A stretch of 30,640 bases of DNA from Sulfurivirga caldicuralii. GTDB lineage: Bacteria > Pseudomonadota > Gammaproteobacteria > Thiomicrospirales > Thiomicrospiraceae. The notes below the pieces were generated by a model. The model was given only the letters and a program-made list of their open reading frames with translations. It was not told the DNA's origin and did no database searches. This document shows positions 12,071 through 20,997 of this stretch, one piece after another. The DNA lies in the NCBI GenBank assembly GCA_015661715.1, contig DQVN01000074.1, positions 1 through 30,640 of the forward strand. The letters run 5' to 3'. The position numbers and the translations under genes were made by a program. Within the stretch, counting starts at the first letter, position 1. Every line of letters starts with the position of its first letter.

Positions 12071-13201
12071 TTAGCGGTATTGGCGTAGATACCACCACTC
12101 AAAAGCCATTTTGGCCCAGTGCATCAGCCGACAGGGAGGCAGCAGGGTGGTGCCTTTTTCCGTCCGCTTGACAAAAATGCCATGGGTCAGGGTGTCGATA
12201 ATGCAGATCAGCTCGTGCTTGATCTTGGCCTGAGGCTGGGCGCCGCTCAGTTCCGCCAACAGATTCACCGCGGCCACTTCTGCCTGAATGTCAGCGGCAT
12301 GGGCTTGCTTGGCCTGCCATTCCGGGCCGGGGAAGCTGCCAGCATCACCGGCCACATAGGTTTTCTCCAGTCCCACCACCCGGGCGAATTCATCCGCTTT
12401 GATCAAGCCGCCTTCGGAGGCGGGCAGGTCGGAGTCAGACAGCCAGGCAGGGCCGGTCATACCGGGCATAAACAGGATCAGATCAGCCTCGATCTCTCCG
12501 CCTTCGGTGATGACTTTGTTCTGTTCAAACCCTTTGATCTTGTGGCCCAGGTGGGTTTTGATGTTGCGTTTGCCCATCAGCTCTACAATGCGGGCGGGCA
12601 CCTGGGGCCCCAGGCGTTTGCCGGGCGCTTCGGCCGGATTGAAGAAGATCAGCTCGAATTTGTCACGACGCCCCTGTTGGCGCAGCAGGGTATCGATACC
12701 GAACAGAAACTCGAACATGGGGCCGCCACGCATGGCGGAGGGTTCTTTAGGGTTGCCGCTGAAGCCGATGGCCAAGGTGCCACCGCTCATCTGTTCGAGT
12801 CGGTCGCGAATCTTTTCCGCCGCCTCGATGCCTTCGCAGGGGGTGATGACATGCTCAATACCCGGCAACTTTTTGATAAAGCGTCCACCGCTGGCAATGA
12901 TCAGCCCGTCGTTGGTGATGCTTTGCCCGTCTGTCAGGGTCACCGTGCGTCCGCCCTGGCTGACCTGCGCCACCGTTCCTTCAATGAATTGCACATTCAT
13001 GCGCTCGAAAAAACGGCTCAGATCCACGCGCAGTTCTTCACCTTGCCGGATTCGGGCGGGGATCCAGATAATGCTGGGCAGATAAACCAGGGATTTGTGC
13101 GGCGAGATCACGGTAATATGGGCGTTGGGGTTGCGCTTACGTAGGGTGCGCACAGCGGTTAGGGCGGCAAAACCGGTGCCGAGTATGGTAATGTGCATCA
13201 T
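12071..13201 (-). CDS. Sulfide:quinone oxidoreductase-like FAD flavoprotein
   Basis: 376 residues of the two-dinucleotide-binding-domain flavoprotein superfamily. The N-terminal FAD site is ILGTGFAALTAVRTL at 6-20; a second ATG-like strand is IIASGGRFIKKLPG; the FAD-binding TYVAGDAGSFPGPEW lies at 281-295. Weak aromatic and basic residues at the C-terminus (AFEWWYLRQYR) could anchor it to the membrane. Sulfide:quinone reductase is the best match by overall pattern. Cysteines are C122, C333 and C357; C357 suits the C-terminal redox cysteine, but the region where canonical SQRs carry the central cysteine (about 150-160) has none. The substrate is therefore uncertain: SQR variant or other quinone-reducing flavoprotein. 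AAGGAG precedes the ATG. Confidence 0.72.
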   Translation of the reverse strand: MMHITILGTGFAALTAVRTLRKRNPNAHITVISPHKSLVYLPSIIWIPARIRQGEELRVDLSRFFERMNVQFIEGTVAQVSQGGRTVTLTDGQSITNDGLIIASGGRFIKKLPGIEHVITPCEGIEAAEKIRDRLEQMSGGTLAIGFSGNPKEPSAMRGGPMFEFLFGIDTLLRQQGRRDKFELIFFNPAEAPGKRLGPQVPARIVELMGKRNIKTHLGHKIKGFEQNKVITEGGEIEADLILFMPGMTGPAWLSDSDLPASEGGLIKADEFARVVGLEKTYVAGDAGSFPGPEWQAKQAHAADIQAEVAAVNLLAELSGAQPQAKIKHELICIIDTLTHGIFVKRTEKGTTLLPPCRLMHWAKMAFEWWYLRQYR

Positions 13202-13232
13202 GAGCGCTCCTTAAGCAGATCTGTGACAGCGG

Positions 13233-13238
13233 ATTATA
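13233..13238 (-). promoter_or_regulatory. Putative -10 element of the SQR-like gene
   Basis: Read on the minus strand, 13238 to 13233 is a perfect TATAAT, in an AT-rich gap of 72 bp between the SQR-like gene and cobO. It would place the transcript start about 25 bases before the ATG at 13201. No convincing -35 box is seen at 16-18 bases, so an activator may be needed. Confidence 0.35.
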
Positions 13239-13273
13239 TAAAAACCCGGTAAAAGAGAAGCGGTAAGTTATTG

Positions 13274-13867
13274 ATGGAGAGTCATAAGCATAACTTGATC
13301 ATGAAGCGGCGCAAGGCATTCATGGCGCAGCGCATTGCCCGGGCGCAGGCGGAAAAGGGGGTGCTGCTGGTGCTGACGGGCGACGGCAAAGGCAAAAGCA
13401 GCTCCGCTTTCGGCATGGCGGTTCGCGCCCTGGGCCACGGGATGCGGGTGGCGATTGTGCAGTTTATCAAGGCGCCGATGGATACGGGGGAGGAGCGTTT
13501 TTTCCGTCAGTTTGAGCCGGTGGCTTTTCATGCCATGGGCGAGGGGTTCACCTGGGATACGCAGAATTTCGAGCGGGATCAGGCAACGGCCCAGGCGGGT
13601 TGGCAGACGGCGAAGCGCTATCTGCAGGATGCGGATTGGGATATGGTGATTTTGGATGAACTCTGTGTGGCGCTGGCGTATCATTACCTGGATTGGCCGT
13701 CGTTGCGCCAGGATGTCTTGAACCGTCCGGCGCATCAGCATGTGATTATCACCGGTCGGGGGGCGCCCCAGGCGTTGATTGAGGATGCGGACACGGTCAC
13801 CGAGATGCGATTGGTCAAACACGCTTTTGATGCGGGTATTAAGGCGCAGAAGGGCGTTGAGTTGTGA
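13274..13867 (+). CDS. cobO: Corrinoid adenosyltransferase CobO/BtuR
   Basis: Adenosylates the cobalt of cob(I)yrinic acid a,c-diamide or cobalamin to give the coenzyme form (family knowledge). 197 residues from ATG 13274; TTG at 13271 is an equally possible start. The P-loop TGDGKGKSSSAFGMAVRALG lies near residues 35-55, with IVQFIKAP after it and the VILDELCVAL and HVIITGRGAP segments in the second half. It is the first gene of a run in which each following start overlaps the previous stop. No other cobalamin genes are in view, so it may serve salvage rather than full synthesis. Confidence 0.93.
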   Translation: MESHKHNLIMKRRKAFMAQRIARAQAEKGVLLVLTGDGKGKSSSAFGMAVRALGHGMRVAIVQFIKAPMDTGEERFFRQFEPVAFHAMGEGFTWDTQNFERDQATAQAGWQTAKRYLQDADWDMVILDELCVALAYHYLDWPSLRQDVLNRPAHQHVIITGRGAPQALIEDADTVTEMRLVKHAFDAGIKAQKGVEL

Positions 13868-14034
13868 GTAATCTGACCCTATTTTTATTGACGGTCGTGA
13901 TTATTTTAGTGGTGGCGTGGCTGTGGCCGACCGAGGGGGCGGACACGGAAGAAACCCTGAACGCTCAGGATTGGCGGGTACAGGATTTGCACGATGAGGA
14001 TGAGTCGAATGATCAACAAAATCGCGCTCCTTAG
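13864..14034 (+). CDS. Small single-pass membrane protein, unknown function
   Basis: 56 residues from GTG at 13864, overlapping the cobO stop as GTGA. Residues 4-21 form one strongly hydrophobic helix (LTLFLLTVVIILVVAWLW), followed by an acidic polar tail rich in D, E and Q (DEDESNDQQN) with no cysteine. I do not recognise a family. Support comes from tight packing: its end overlaps the lipoprotein gene that starts at 14009 by 26 bp, and without it there would be a 141-bp gap in an otherwise overlapping operon. It could be a small membrane regulator or anchor. Confidence 0.55.
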   Translation: MSNLTLFLLTVVIILVVAWLWPTEGADTEETLNAQDWRVQDLHDEDESNDQQNRAP

Positions 14035-14311
14035 TCTGTTGGCGCTGGTGGCGCTGACAGGGTGTGAGAAAGTGACCAATACAGCCAAAAACCTGCAGTC
14101 CGACTGGGTCGGACTGAAACGGGTGGTGGAGATCCGCTCCTGTTTGGATGGCAAGTTGCTCAAAGTCTATCAAGGGGATGTGCGGCTGAATCCGGAGGAT
14201 CAGTATGGCGCATCACTGCTCATTGATGGTAAAAAGCTGCAGACCAATATGTGCTATATCATTCGTGAAGTCGGGTTGCAGGAACAGCCACTGCCGGGAG
14301 GTGAGTCATGA
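14009..14311 (+). CDS. Small predicted lipoprotein, unknown function
   Basis: 100 residues from ATG at 14009, preferred over in-frame ATGs at 13994 and 14000 because GAGGA lies eight bases upstream and the signal peptide is then of normal length. The lipobox is ALTGC with C19 as the lipid-modified residue, followed by E20 rather than D, so outer-membrane sorting is expected by the +2 rule. The mature part (about 80 residues) has two cysteines, C45 and C82, which could form a disulfide in the periplasm. I recognise no family. It overlaps the next lipoprotein gene by 4 bp. Confidence 0.75.
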   Translation: MINKIALLSLLALVALTGCEKVTNTAKNLQSDWVGLKRVVEIRSCLDGKLLKVYQGDVRLNPEDQYGASLLIDGKKLQTNMCYIIREVGLQEQPLPGGES

Positions 14312-14706
14312 TCCGCATGCTGGCGGTGGGGGTGTTACTGGGACTGGTGGCAGGCTGCAGTAGTGTGACGCAGAAAGCGGCGGCGGTATCGGGGCAGGCG
14401 CTTGGGCGTGGCGGTGAGGCGATCTATCCCGTGCATACGCAGAAGTTGGATGAGGCGGGGATGGCCTGGTTGTTGCAGCAGCAGTATGACGAGCCACCAG
14501 TTCTGGATGGCTTTCAGATGGATTACAAGGCGCGCAGCCTGTGTAGCCGCGGGTATTTGAAAGATGAAGTGTATGCCCTGGCGCCCCGCAAGTTGGCGGT
14601 TGAGCATGCCACGTGCGTGACGACAGATTGCCGCTACACATTGGTATGGAAAATTCGCTGTGAGGAGGTGCCGCAAGCGCCCTTCTCCATTTTTGGGAAG
14701 TTCTGA
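14308..14706 (+). CDS. Predicted lipoprotein with four mature-domain cysteines, unknown function
   Basis: 132 residues. The signal peptide ends in the lipobox LVAGC, with C17 as the lipidation site and S18 at +2, so outer-membrane sorting is expected. The mature domain holds C79, C103, C108 and C118 in its C-terminal half, an even number suited to two disulfides. No heme, metal or enzymatic motif is evident and I do not recognise the family. The ATG at 14308 overlaps the previous lipoprotein stop as ATGA, and its own stop shares a base with the fkpB start. The pair of lipoproteins probably act together in the envelope. Confidence 0.75.
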   Translation: MIRMLAVGVLLGLVAGCSSVTQKAAAVSGQALGRGGEAIYPVHTQKLDEAGMAWLLQQQYDEPPVLDGFQMDYKARSLCSRGYLKDEVYALAPRKLAVEHATCVTTDCRYTLVWKIRCEEVPQAPFSIFGKF

Positions 14707-15140
14707 TGATGAAGACGGTATTACCTGACAGTACGGTGGATATCAAGTTCTCCCTGTGTCTGATTGACGGCACAGTGGTAGACCAGACCGAAGGCGATGA
14801 GACGCTGCAGTTCACCTTAGGCGATGGCACCCTGTTTGCCGGGCTGGAGAAGTGGCTGCTGGGGTTGGCGGAGGGCGAGCACAAGCAGTTCACCCTGTTT
14901 CCCGATGACGCTTTTGGCAATCCCGACCCCGATAATCTGGTGCAGATGTCCCGCAGCGACTTTCCCGAGGATATGGATGTGGCGCGGGGGTTGGTGATCG
15001 GTTTCAGTGGCCCGGCCGGTGAAGAAGTGCCCGGCACCATCGTGGCGGTGGAGGAGGATGTGATCACCGTGGATTTTAATCATCCGCTGGCGGGGCAAGT
15101 GCTGATCTTCGATGTGACGGTGGAGAAGATCTACGACTGA
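14706..15140 (+). CDS. fkpB: FKBP-type peptidyl-prolyl isomerase FkpB (SlpA)
   Basis: Small cytosolic prolyl isomerase and chaperone of the SlyD/SlpA group (family knowledge). 144 residues, near E. coli SlpA (149), with the FKBP core interrupted by the insert-in-flap domain: TLGDGTLFAGLEKWLLGLAEG at about 37-57, then DAFGNPDPDNLVQMSR, then the flap domain and ITVDFNHPLAGQVLIFDV. There is no His-rich tail, which favours SlpA over SlyD. In many Gammaproteobacteria this gene lies between lspA and ispH; here it closes the cobO-lipoprotein run. The start may be ATG 14706 or 14709. It overlaps the convergent PP0621-like gene by 10 bp. Confidence 0.92.
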   Translation: MMKTVLPDSTVDIKFSLCLIDGTVVDQTEGDETLQFTLGDGTLFAGLEKWLLGLAEGEHKQFTLFPDDAFGNPDPDNLVQMSRSDFPEDMDVARGLVIGFSGPAGEEVPGTIVAVEEDVITVDFNHPLAGQVLIFDVTVEKIYD

Positions 15141-15346
15141 TGCTCCGGGCAGGTGGGGCCTTGCTCAGTGGGGATGGCCTGATCTTGAGGAATAAACGCC
15201 CCGCACTTCACGCAGCGTACGGTCTTCGCAGCGTCCATGGAGTGCGTTTTGTCTTCTCTGGAGAGGCTGCGGCGCAGTCGCGTGGCCACCAGCATGATCA
15301 GGCCGAATAGAATCAGTACCAGTCCCATAAACAGCAGGGCGCGCAT
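15131..15346 (-). CDS. PP0621-family small membrane protein
   Basis: 71 residues from ATG at 15346, chosen because AAGGAG lies six bases upstream; an ATG two codons earlier abuts that site. One N-terminal membrane helix (LFMGLVLILFGLIMLVA) is followed by a basic patch (RLRRSLSRED) and a cysteine-containing tail with VRCVKCGAFIPQDQA and a terminal CPEH, likely a zinc-ribbon-like knuckle facing the cytosol. This matches the PP0621-type family of Pseudomonas and relatives, of unknown role. It converges on fkpB and diverges from sucC. Confidence 0.78.
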   Translation of the reverse strand: MRALLFMGLVLILFGLIMLVATRLRRSLSREDKTHSMDAAKTVRCVKCGAFIPQDQAIPTEQGPTCPEHQS

Positions 15347-15453
15347 TGACATCTCCTTAGATCTTATCGGTTTGCACTGCAATTAACCCTTTCATCGCAG
15401 GCAGACAGGTGCTTAAAATAGCACAAATCTCGTCTATTAACAGGAACCCACCG

Positions 15454-16620
15454 ATGAATCTGCATGAATATCAGGCCAAGCAATTATTCCGCGACTATGG
15501 TGTACCCACGCCGGAAGGTATGGTGATTGAGTCCTTGCGTCAGTTGGACAGCGCGTTGAACGAAGTTGGATTGCCCTGCGTTATTAAAGCGCAGATTCAC
15601 GCTGGCGCCCGCGGTAAGGCCGGCGGCGTCAAGCTGGTGAACACCGCTGATGAGGCGGAAGTGGTGGCGGCGCAGTTGATGGGCAGCCGGCTGGCTACGC
15701 CCCAGACTGGCGGGCGGGCGCTGCCCGTTAATGCCTTGCTCATCGAGCAGACCCTGCCGATTGAAGATGAGCTCTACCTGAGTCTGCTGATTGACCGCAA
15801 CAGCAAACGCCATCGTTTTATTTTGTCCGCCGCCGGCGGTATGGATATTGAGCAGGTGGCCGCTGAAATGCCAGAGAAGATTATTACCCTGGACATTGAC
15901 CCGGTGACGGGGGTCATGCCTTATCAGGCGCGCCAGGCAGGGTTCGCTCTGGGGTTGAAGGGAGAGGCCTTCAAGCAGTTGGGGCAGATCCTGCAGGCCC
16001 TCTACCGTCTGGCATTGGCCAAAGACTTGAGCCTGGTGGAGATCAATCCGCTGGTGCGCACCGCCGACAATCAGCTGGTGGCGTTGGATGCCAAGGTAAA
16101 TGTGGATGACAATGCCCTCTATCGCCAGGCGGACTTACAGGCGATGCATGATCCGACCCAGGAAGACCCGCGAGAGGTCCAGGCCCATCAGTTCGATCTC
16201 AACTACATCGCCCTGGAGGGGAATATCGGTTGTATGGTCAATGGCGCCGGGCTGGCCATGGCCACCATGGATCTGATCAAACTACACGGTGGGGAACCTG
16301 CCAACTTCCTGGATGTGGGAGGCAGTGCGACGGCGGAGCGGGTGGCGGAAGCGTTCAAACTCATCACCAGTAGTGACAGGGTGCGCGCCATTCTGGTGAA
16401 TATCTTTGGTGGCATTGTGCGCTGTGATCTGATCGCTGAAGGCATTATTCGGGCGGCGCGCGAAGTGGGGCTGCAGGTGCCGGTGGTGGTACGCCTGGAG
16501 GGCACCAATGTGGAAGCGGGCCGACAACTGCTCGCGGAAAGCGGCCTGAATCTGGTGGCGGTGAATGATCTGGACGAGGCGGCGCAGACCGCGGTGAAAT
16601 TGGCAAAGGAGGCGGCATGA
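15454..16620 (+). CDS. sucC: Succinyl-CoA ligase beta subunit
   Basis: ATP-grasp subunit that, with SucD, interconverts succinyl-CoA and succinate in the TCA cycle (family knowledge). 388 residues, identical in length to E. coli SucC. It begins [12 protein letters not shown] and shows the ATP-grasp segment [20 protein letters not shown] for metal binding and the C-terminal [18 protein letters not shown]. The ATG at 15454 gives the canonical N-terminus, so the 45 bp of upstream open reading are excluded. A TAAAAT at 15414-15419 may be a -10 box but its -35 is poor. sucD overlaps by 4 bp. Confidence 0.97.
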   Translation: MNLHEYQAKQLFRDYGVPTPEGMVIESLRQLDSALNEVGLPCVIKAQIHAGARGKAGGVKLVNTADEAEVVAAQLMGSRLATPQTGGRALPVNALLIEQTLPIEDELYLSLLIDRNSKRHRFILSAAGGMDIEQVAAEMPEKIITLDIDPVTGVMPYQARQAGFALGLKGEAFKQLGQILQALYRLALAKDLSLVEINPLVRTADNQLVALDAKVNVDDNALYRQADLQAMHDPTQEDPREVQAHQFDLNYIALEGNIGCMVNGAGLAMATMDLIKLHGGEPANFLDVGGSATAERVAEAFKLITSSDRVRAILVNIFGGIVRCDLIAEGIIRAAREVGLQVPVVVRLEGTNVEAGRQLLAESGLNLVAVNDLDEAAQTAVKLAKEAA

Positions 16621-17492
16621 GTATTCTGGTCAATCGGGACACGCGGGTCATCACCCAGGGATTTACCGGCCGACAGGGGACATTCCATTCGGAGCAGGCC
16701 ATAGCCTATGGCACCCAGTTGGTTGGCGGTGTCACACCAGGCAAGGGGGGAATGACCCACCTGGAGCGGCCGGTATTCGACACAGTGCATGATGCGGTGG
16801 CCGCCACCGGCGCCAATGCCAGCATGATCTATGTGCCGCCGCCGTTTGCTGCGGATGCCATTTTAGAGGCAGTCGATGCGGGGATTCGGGTGATCGCCTG
16901 TATCACCGAGGGGATTCCGGTGGCCGATATGCTGAAAGTGCGGGCGGTTCTGGAGCAGAGCGACAGTGTGCTCATCGGTCCCAACTGTCCGGGGGTGATC
17001 ACCCCGGGTGAATGCAAGATGGGCATTATGCCAGGGCATATTCATCAGCCGGGCAAAATAGGGATTGTCTCCCGTTCCGGTACCCTGACCTATGAGGCGG
17101 TATGGCAGACCACACAGGTGGGGTTGGGCCAGTCCACCTGTGTGGGTATTGGGGGAGACCCCATTCATGGTATGGACTTTATCGACTGTCTACGCCTGTT
17201 TGAGGCGGATCCCCAGACCGAGGGCATTATTCTGGTAGGTGAGATTGGTGGCACGGCGGAGGAAGCGGCCGCAGACTTTATCCGGGCGCAGGTGACCAAG
17301 CCGGTGGTGGCCTATATCGCCGGGGTGACTGCACCGCCCGGGCGGCGCATGGGCCATGCTGGCGCTATTGTCAGCGGCGGGCAGGGCACAGCGGCGGCCA
17401 AGATCGCCGCGCTGGAGGCGGCGGGGGTGACGGTGGTGCATAGTCCCACCCAGATGGGACAGGCCATGAAAGCAAGGTTGGGCGCGGCATGA
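16617..17492 (+). CDS. sucD: Succinyl-CoA ligase alpha subunit
   Basis: CoA-binding subunit with the phosphohistidine intermediate (family knowledge). 291 residues against 289 in E. coli. Visible are the CoA-binding Rossmann loop [15 protein letters not shown] at about 19-33, [22 protein letters not shown], and the catalytic His in [17 protein letters not shown] near residue 246. It starts 4 bp inside sucC and ends 4 bp inside nadE, both as ATGA, so all three are expected on one message. Confidence 0.97.
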   Translation: MSILVNRDTRVITQGFTGRQGTFHSEQAIAYGTQLVGGVTPGKGGMTHLERPVFDTVHDAVAATGANASMIYVPPPFAADAILEAVDAGIRVIACITEGIPVADMLKVRAVLEQSDSVLIGPNCPGVITPGECKMGIMPGHIHQPGKIGIVSRSGTLTYEAVWQTTQVGLGQSTCVGIGGDPIHGMDFIDCLRLFEADPQTEGIILVGEIGGTAEEAAADFIRAQVTKPVVAYIAGVTAPPGRRMGHAGAIVSGGQGTAAAKIAALEAAGVTVVHSPTQMGQAMKARLGAA

Positions 17493-19123
17493 GTCGGCAG
17501 CTGACCATCGTCATGGCGCAGATGAACCCAATAGTGGGGGATCTGCGCGGCAATGCGGACAGGATTATCGACCTGGCGCGGCAAGCTATTGCCGATTTTC
17601 AGGCGGATGTGGTGGTTTTTCCGGAGATGTGTCTGACCGGTTACCCGCCGGAGGATGTGCTGCTGCGTCCCGGGCTCTATCCCCAGGTCCAGGCAGCGCT
17701 GGACAGCCTCTGCGCGGCGCATTTGCCTGTGGCGCTGGTGGTGGGTTATCCCATGATGGACAGCCTGGATGAGCGTTTCAATATGGCCGCCTGGATTGAA
17801 AATGGCCAGATGAAAGCGGCCTATATGAAGCAGTTTCTGCCCAATTACGGCCCCTTTGACGAGAAGCGCTACTTTAGCCCGGGCGATCAGGCCTGTGTGG
17901 TGGATTACAAGGGGGTGCGTTTCGGCTTATTGATCTGTGAGGATATCTGGAAACCCACGGCGGTGGCGCGCACAGTGGAGGCGGGGGCCGAAGTGCTGCT
18001 CAATATGAACGCCTCCCCTTTCCACGCGGAAAAGCATGAGGATCGGCTACAGGTGGTGCGCCGCCGGGTGGCGGAGTTTGCTCGGCCGGTTATCTATGTC
18101 AACCAGGTGGGCGGGCAGGATGAGCTGGTGTTCGACGGCAGCAGCTTCGCCATGGATGCCGAAGGGGAGGTGTTGGTGCAGGCACCGGCCTTTGAAAGTG
18201 GCCTGACGCCGGTGCGCATGTTGCGCCAGGGGGGCAATGTAGCCCTGCTGCCGGGTGCGCATGCCCCGGTTCCCCACGATGAGGAACGCCTCTATGGGGC
18301 ATTGGTCACCGGTGTGCGTGACTTTATCGATAAAAACGGTATCACAGCAGGTATTGTGCTGGGGCTCTCAGGTGGCATAGATTCTGCTCTAACGCTGGCA
18401 GTCGCCGTGGATGCGCTGGGGCCGGCACGCTGTGAAGCGGTCATGATGCCGTATCACTATACGGCGCAGGCCAGCATAGAGGACGCGCGTTTGCAGGCGG
18501 AACGGCTGGGGGTTGCTTTCTCCACCCTGCCCATTGAGGCGGGATTTAAGGGTATGACCCAGTTGCTTACGCCCCGTTTGGCATCGGTTGAAGGGGTAAC
18601 AGCGGAAAATTTACAAGCGCGTCTGCGGGGCGTGGCGTTGATGGCCATTGCGAACGCCACTGGCAAGCTGGTTCTGGCCACCAGTAATAAATCGGAGATC
18701 GCCGTGGGGTATGCCACTTTGTATGGGGATATGATCGGCGGGTTTGCACCGTTGAAAGATGTGCTCAAAACGCAGGTCTATGCGTTGGCCCGGTGGCGTA
18801 ACCGTGAAACCGAAGTGATTCCCCAGCGGGTGATCGAGCGCCCTCCCAGCGCTGAGCTGCGGCCCGACCAGGTGGATCAGGACAGCCTGCCCGATTATGC
18901 GGTGCTGGATCGCATTATTCAGGGGTATGTGGTGGAGCAGAAAACACCGGCCCAGCTTGTGGAGGCGGGTTTGGATCCGGCGGCCGTCCGTCAGGCGATC
19001 CGTCTGATCAATGCCCATGAATATAAACGCCGTCAGGCTCCACCCGGTGTGCGGGTTACGCCGCGCAGTTTTGGCCGCGACCGGCGCTATCCCATCACCA
19101 GCCGTTATGAGGAGCCGGTTTAA
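17489..19123 (+). CDS. nadE: Glutamine-dependent NAD+ synthetase
   Basis: Last step of NAD+ synthesis: amidates deamido-NAD using ammonia from glutamine (family knowledge). 544 residues with two domains. The N-terminal nitrilase-type glutaminase has the triad E46 (FPEMCLTGY), K114 (MKQFLPNYG) and C150 (LLICEDIW). The C-terminal synthetase has the ATP-pyrophosphatase loop [16 protein letters not shown] near 290 and [18 protein letters not shown] near 393. The gene overlaps sucD by 4 bp, an uncommon partner, and is followed after 5 bp by a c-di-GMP signalling gene. Confidence 0.97.
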   Translation: MSRQLTIVMAQMNPIVGDLRGNADRIIDLARQAIADFQADVVVFPEMCLTGYPPEDVLLRPGLYPQVQAALDSLCAAHLPVALVVGYPMMDSLDERFNMAAWIENGQMKAAYMKQFLPNYGPFDEKRYFSPGDQACVVDYKGVRFGLLICEDIWKPTAVARTVEAGAEVLLNMNASPFHAEKHEDRLQVVRRRVAEFARPVIYVNQVGGQDELVFDGSSFAMDAEGEVLVQAPAFESGLTPVRMLRQGGNVALLPGAHAPVPHDEERLYGALVTGVRDFIDKNGITAGIVLGLSGGIDSALTLAVAVDALGPARCEAVMMPYHYTAQASIEDARLQAERLGVAFSTLPIEAGFKGMTQLLTPRLASVEGVTAENLQARLRGVALMAIANATGKLVLATSNKSEIAVGYATLYGDMIGGFAPLKDVLKTQVYALARWRNRETEVIPQRVIERPPSAELRPDQVDQDSLPDYAVLDRIIQGYVVEQKTPAQLVEAGLDPAAVRQAIRLINAHEYKRRQAPPGVRVTPRSFGRDRRYPITSRYEEPV

Positions 19124-19128
19124 GGATT

Positions 19129-20997
19129 ATGTCAGTGTCAGATGCTCCACAAATAGCCAATGTTCAAGTGGCCTCGTCTCAGCTATCCCAGCTGCTGGCA
19201 TGGGAGCAACAGATCTTTGCCGAGATCATGGCAGGGCGCGACAAGCAGGGGTTGTTGAACGCGTTGTGTGAACAGCTCAACGCCCTGTGGACGGATGCCC
19301 AGACGTTGGTGCTTAAACAGCATCGCAATGGACGGATAGAAATCTTGGCGGCCCCTTCATTGGGTGCACAACAGCGACGGCAGCTGGCGGAGATGATGAG
19401 TAATCATGAGGATCCATGCTTGGCGGGATTGAATCAGCCGGGTCTTCAGATTATCGAGGATATTCGTCAAGATACGCGCTGGAATAAGGTACATCGTTTG
19501 GATAGTCCGCTGGAGATTATCAGTTGCTGGTCCCAGGCTATTGAGGATGCGGCCGGGCAGCCGAGGGGGGTGCTGGCGGTGGCGTTCTCCCAGTCGCGGC
19601 GGCCGGACCCGCTGGCGCAGCAATTGCTTCGTCATGCCGCCCAGCTGGCGGCATTGATGCTCCATGTTCACTCTCAGACTCAGCAGTTGCGCCAGTTGCT
19701 GGAGCGGGACCCTTTGACTCACCTGTACAACCGCCAGCGGCTGAAACGGGATATCAAAGGGTTATTTCAGCGCCAGGAGCCGTTTGGCTGTTTGTATATC
19801 GATCTGGATCATTTCAAGGACATTATCGATGCCCATGGACATGGGGTAGGGGATCGGGTTTTGGTAGAAGTGGCCCGTCGTCTGGAAGGGTGTCTGATGG
19901 ATATGCCGGGGCGGTTGTATCGTTTCGGAGGCGATGAGTTTGTCATGATCACCGATGTCTGCCAGTTGCCGGAGCCGATGATGGCTATGGAGCAACTGTG
20001 CGCGCGGATTTTGGAGCGTTTGCAGCAACCGATTATTGTGGCGGATAAATCCTTTAGCCTGTCTGCCAGTATTGGCATCAGCTGTGGCGTTGAAGCCGGG
20101 GCGGACTATTATGAACTGTTACGCATGGCCGATGCGGCCATGTGGTCGGCAAAACAGGCAGGTAGACGCACTTGGCGTTTTTTTCAGCAGGACATGGTGG
20201 ATCATCTGGAAGAGGAACTGAGGTTGGAGGTGGACCTGCAACGGGCCCTGAACGGTCATGAGCTGGATGTGTACTATCAACCCATTCTGGATGCCCATAC
20301 TGGCCAGGTGGTCACTTTTGAGGCATTGATCCGTTGGGCGCACCCCCAGCTGGGTTGGGTCGCGCCGGATCGGTTTATTTCCGTAGCAGAGAAGTGTGGC
20401 CTGATCCGCCAGCTGGATGAGAAAGTATTGGAGCTGGTGTTGACCGATTTGTATGAGTGGTTTAACACATTGGGTGAGATCGGGTTTACAGTGGCCATTA
20501 ACCTGTCCGCTTTGGAATTTGAGCGGACTCATATCGAACAGTTGGTGGAAAAGGTGCATGACAGCAATCTGGCCCGCTATATTGAGTTTGAAATGACTGA
20601 AACCCTGTTGATGTCCGATACGGAGGAGACCACTATGCTGATCCAGATGATTCGCGACTCTGGCATTGCTGGATTGGCGATGGATGATTTTGGCACGGGC
20701 TACTCATCCTTGGGTTACCTGAAAAAGTTTCCAGTGGATAAACTCAAGATTGACCGTTCCTTGGTGCGGGATATTGAAACTGATTCCTCAGATCTGGCCA
20801 TTGCCCGGGCGGTCTGTGCCTTGGGTCATGCCTTGGGTTTGCGGGTGGTCGCCGAAGGTGTGGAGACGGATCGCCAACGCACCATACTGGTGGCGGAAGG
20901 GGTGGATCTGCTGCAAGGCTATCTGCTTGCCCGGCCCATGGCAGGGGAGGCCGTGGTACCTTGGCTGGAAAGTCACACCAAGCAACGGGCAACCTGA
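19129..20997 (+). CDS. GGDEF-EAL cyclic-di-GMP protein with N-terminal GAF-like sensor
   Basis: Makes and/or degrades cyclic di-GMP. 622 residues, no membrane segment. Residues about 20-185 look like a GAF-type sensor (predicted from position and pattern, ligand unknown). The GGDEF domain covers about 190-355 with an intact RFGGDEF at 265-271; the usual RxxD inhibitory site just before it is missing. The EAL domain covers about 362-615 with EALIRW at 398-403, EMTET at 488-492, DDFGTGYSS at 519-527 and EGVET at 576-580, so phosphodiesterase activity looks intact. AAGGA lies before the ATG. It follows nadE by 5 bp, suggesting cotranscription with sucCD-nadE. Confidence 0.93.
   Translation: MSVSDAPQIANVQVASSQLSQLLAWEQQIFAEIMAGRDKQGLLNALCEQLNALWTDAQTLVLKQHRNGRIEILAAPSLGAQQRRQLAEMMSNHEDPCLAGLNQPGLQIIEDIRQDTRWNKVHRLDSPLEIISCWSQAIEDAAGQPRGVLAVAFSQSRRPDPLAQQLLRHAAQLAALMLHVHSQTQQLRQLLERDPLTHLYNRQRLKRDIKGLFQRQEPFGCLYIDLDHFKDIIDAHGHGVGDRVLVEVARRLEGCLMDMPGRLYRFGGDEFVMITDVCQLPEPMMAMEQLCARILERLQQPIIVADKSFSLSASIGISCGVEAGADYYELLRMADAAMWSAKQAGRRTWRFFQQDMVDHLEEELRLEVDLQRALNGHELDVYYQPILDAHTGQVVTFEALIRWAHPQLGWVAPDRFISVAEKCGLIRQLDEKVLELVLTDLYEWFNTLGEIGFTVAINLSALEFERTHIEQLVEKVHDSNLARYIEFEMTETLLMSDTEETTMLIQMIRDSGIAGLAMDDFGTGYSSLGYLKKFPVDKLKIDRSLVRDIETDSSDLAIARAVCALGHALGLRVVAEGVETDRQRTILVAEGVDLLQGYLLARPMAGEAVVPWLESHTKQRAT

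Noticed and set aside
12119..13144. Plus-strand reading frame of 341 codons opposite the SQR-like gene
   Set aside because: Glycine- and glutamine-rich shadow frame; the opposite strand encodes a clear FAD flavoprotein with ribosome site and -10 box.
13271..13273. TTG as the cobO start
   Set aside because: In frame and adjacent, but the ATG at 13274 is the simpler choice; the difference is one residue and cannot be settled from sequence.
17149..17164. Possible third copy of the G-run/C-run motif, in sucD
   Set aside because: The bases are explained by the conserved SucD segment GIGGDP and the preceding A-run is missing.
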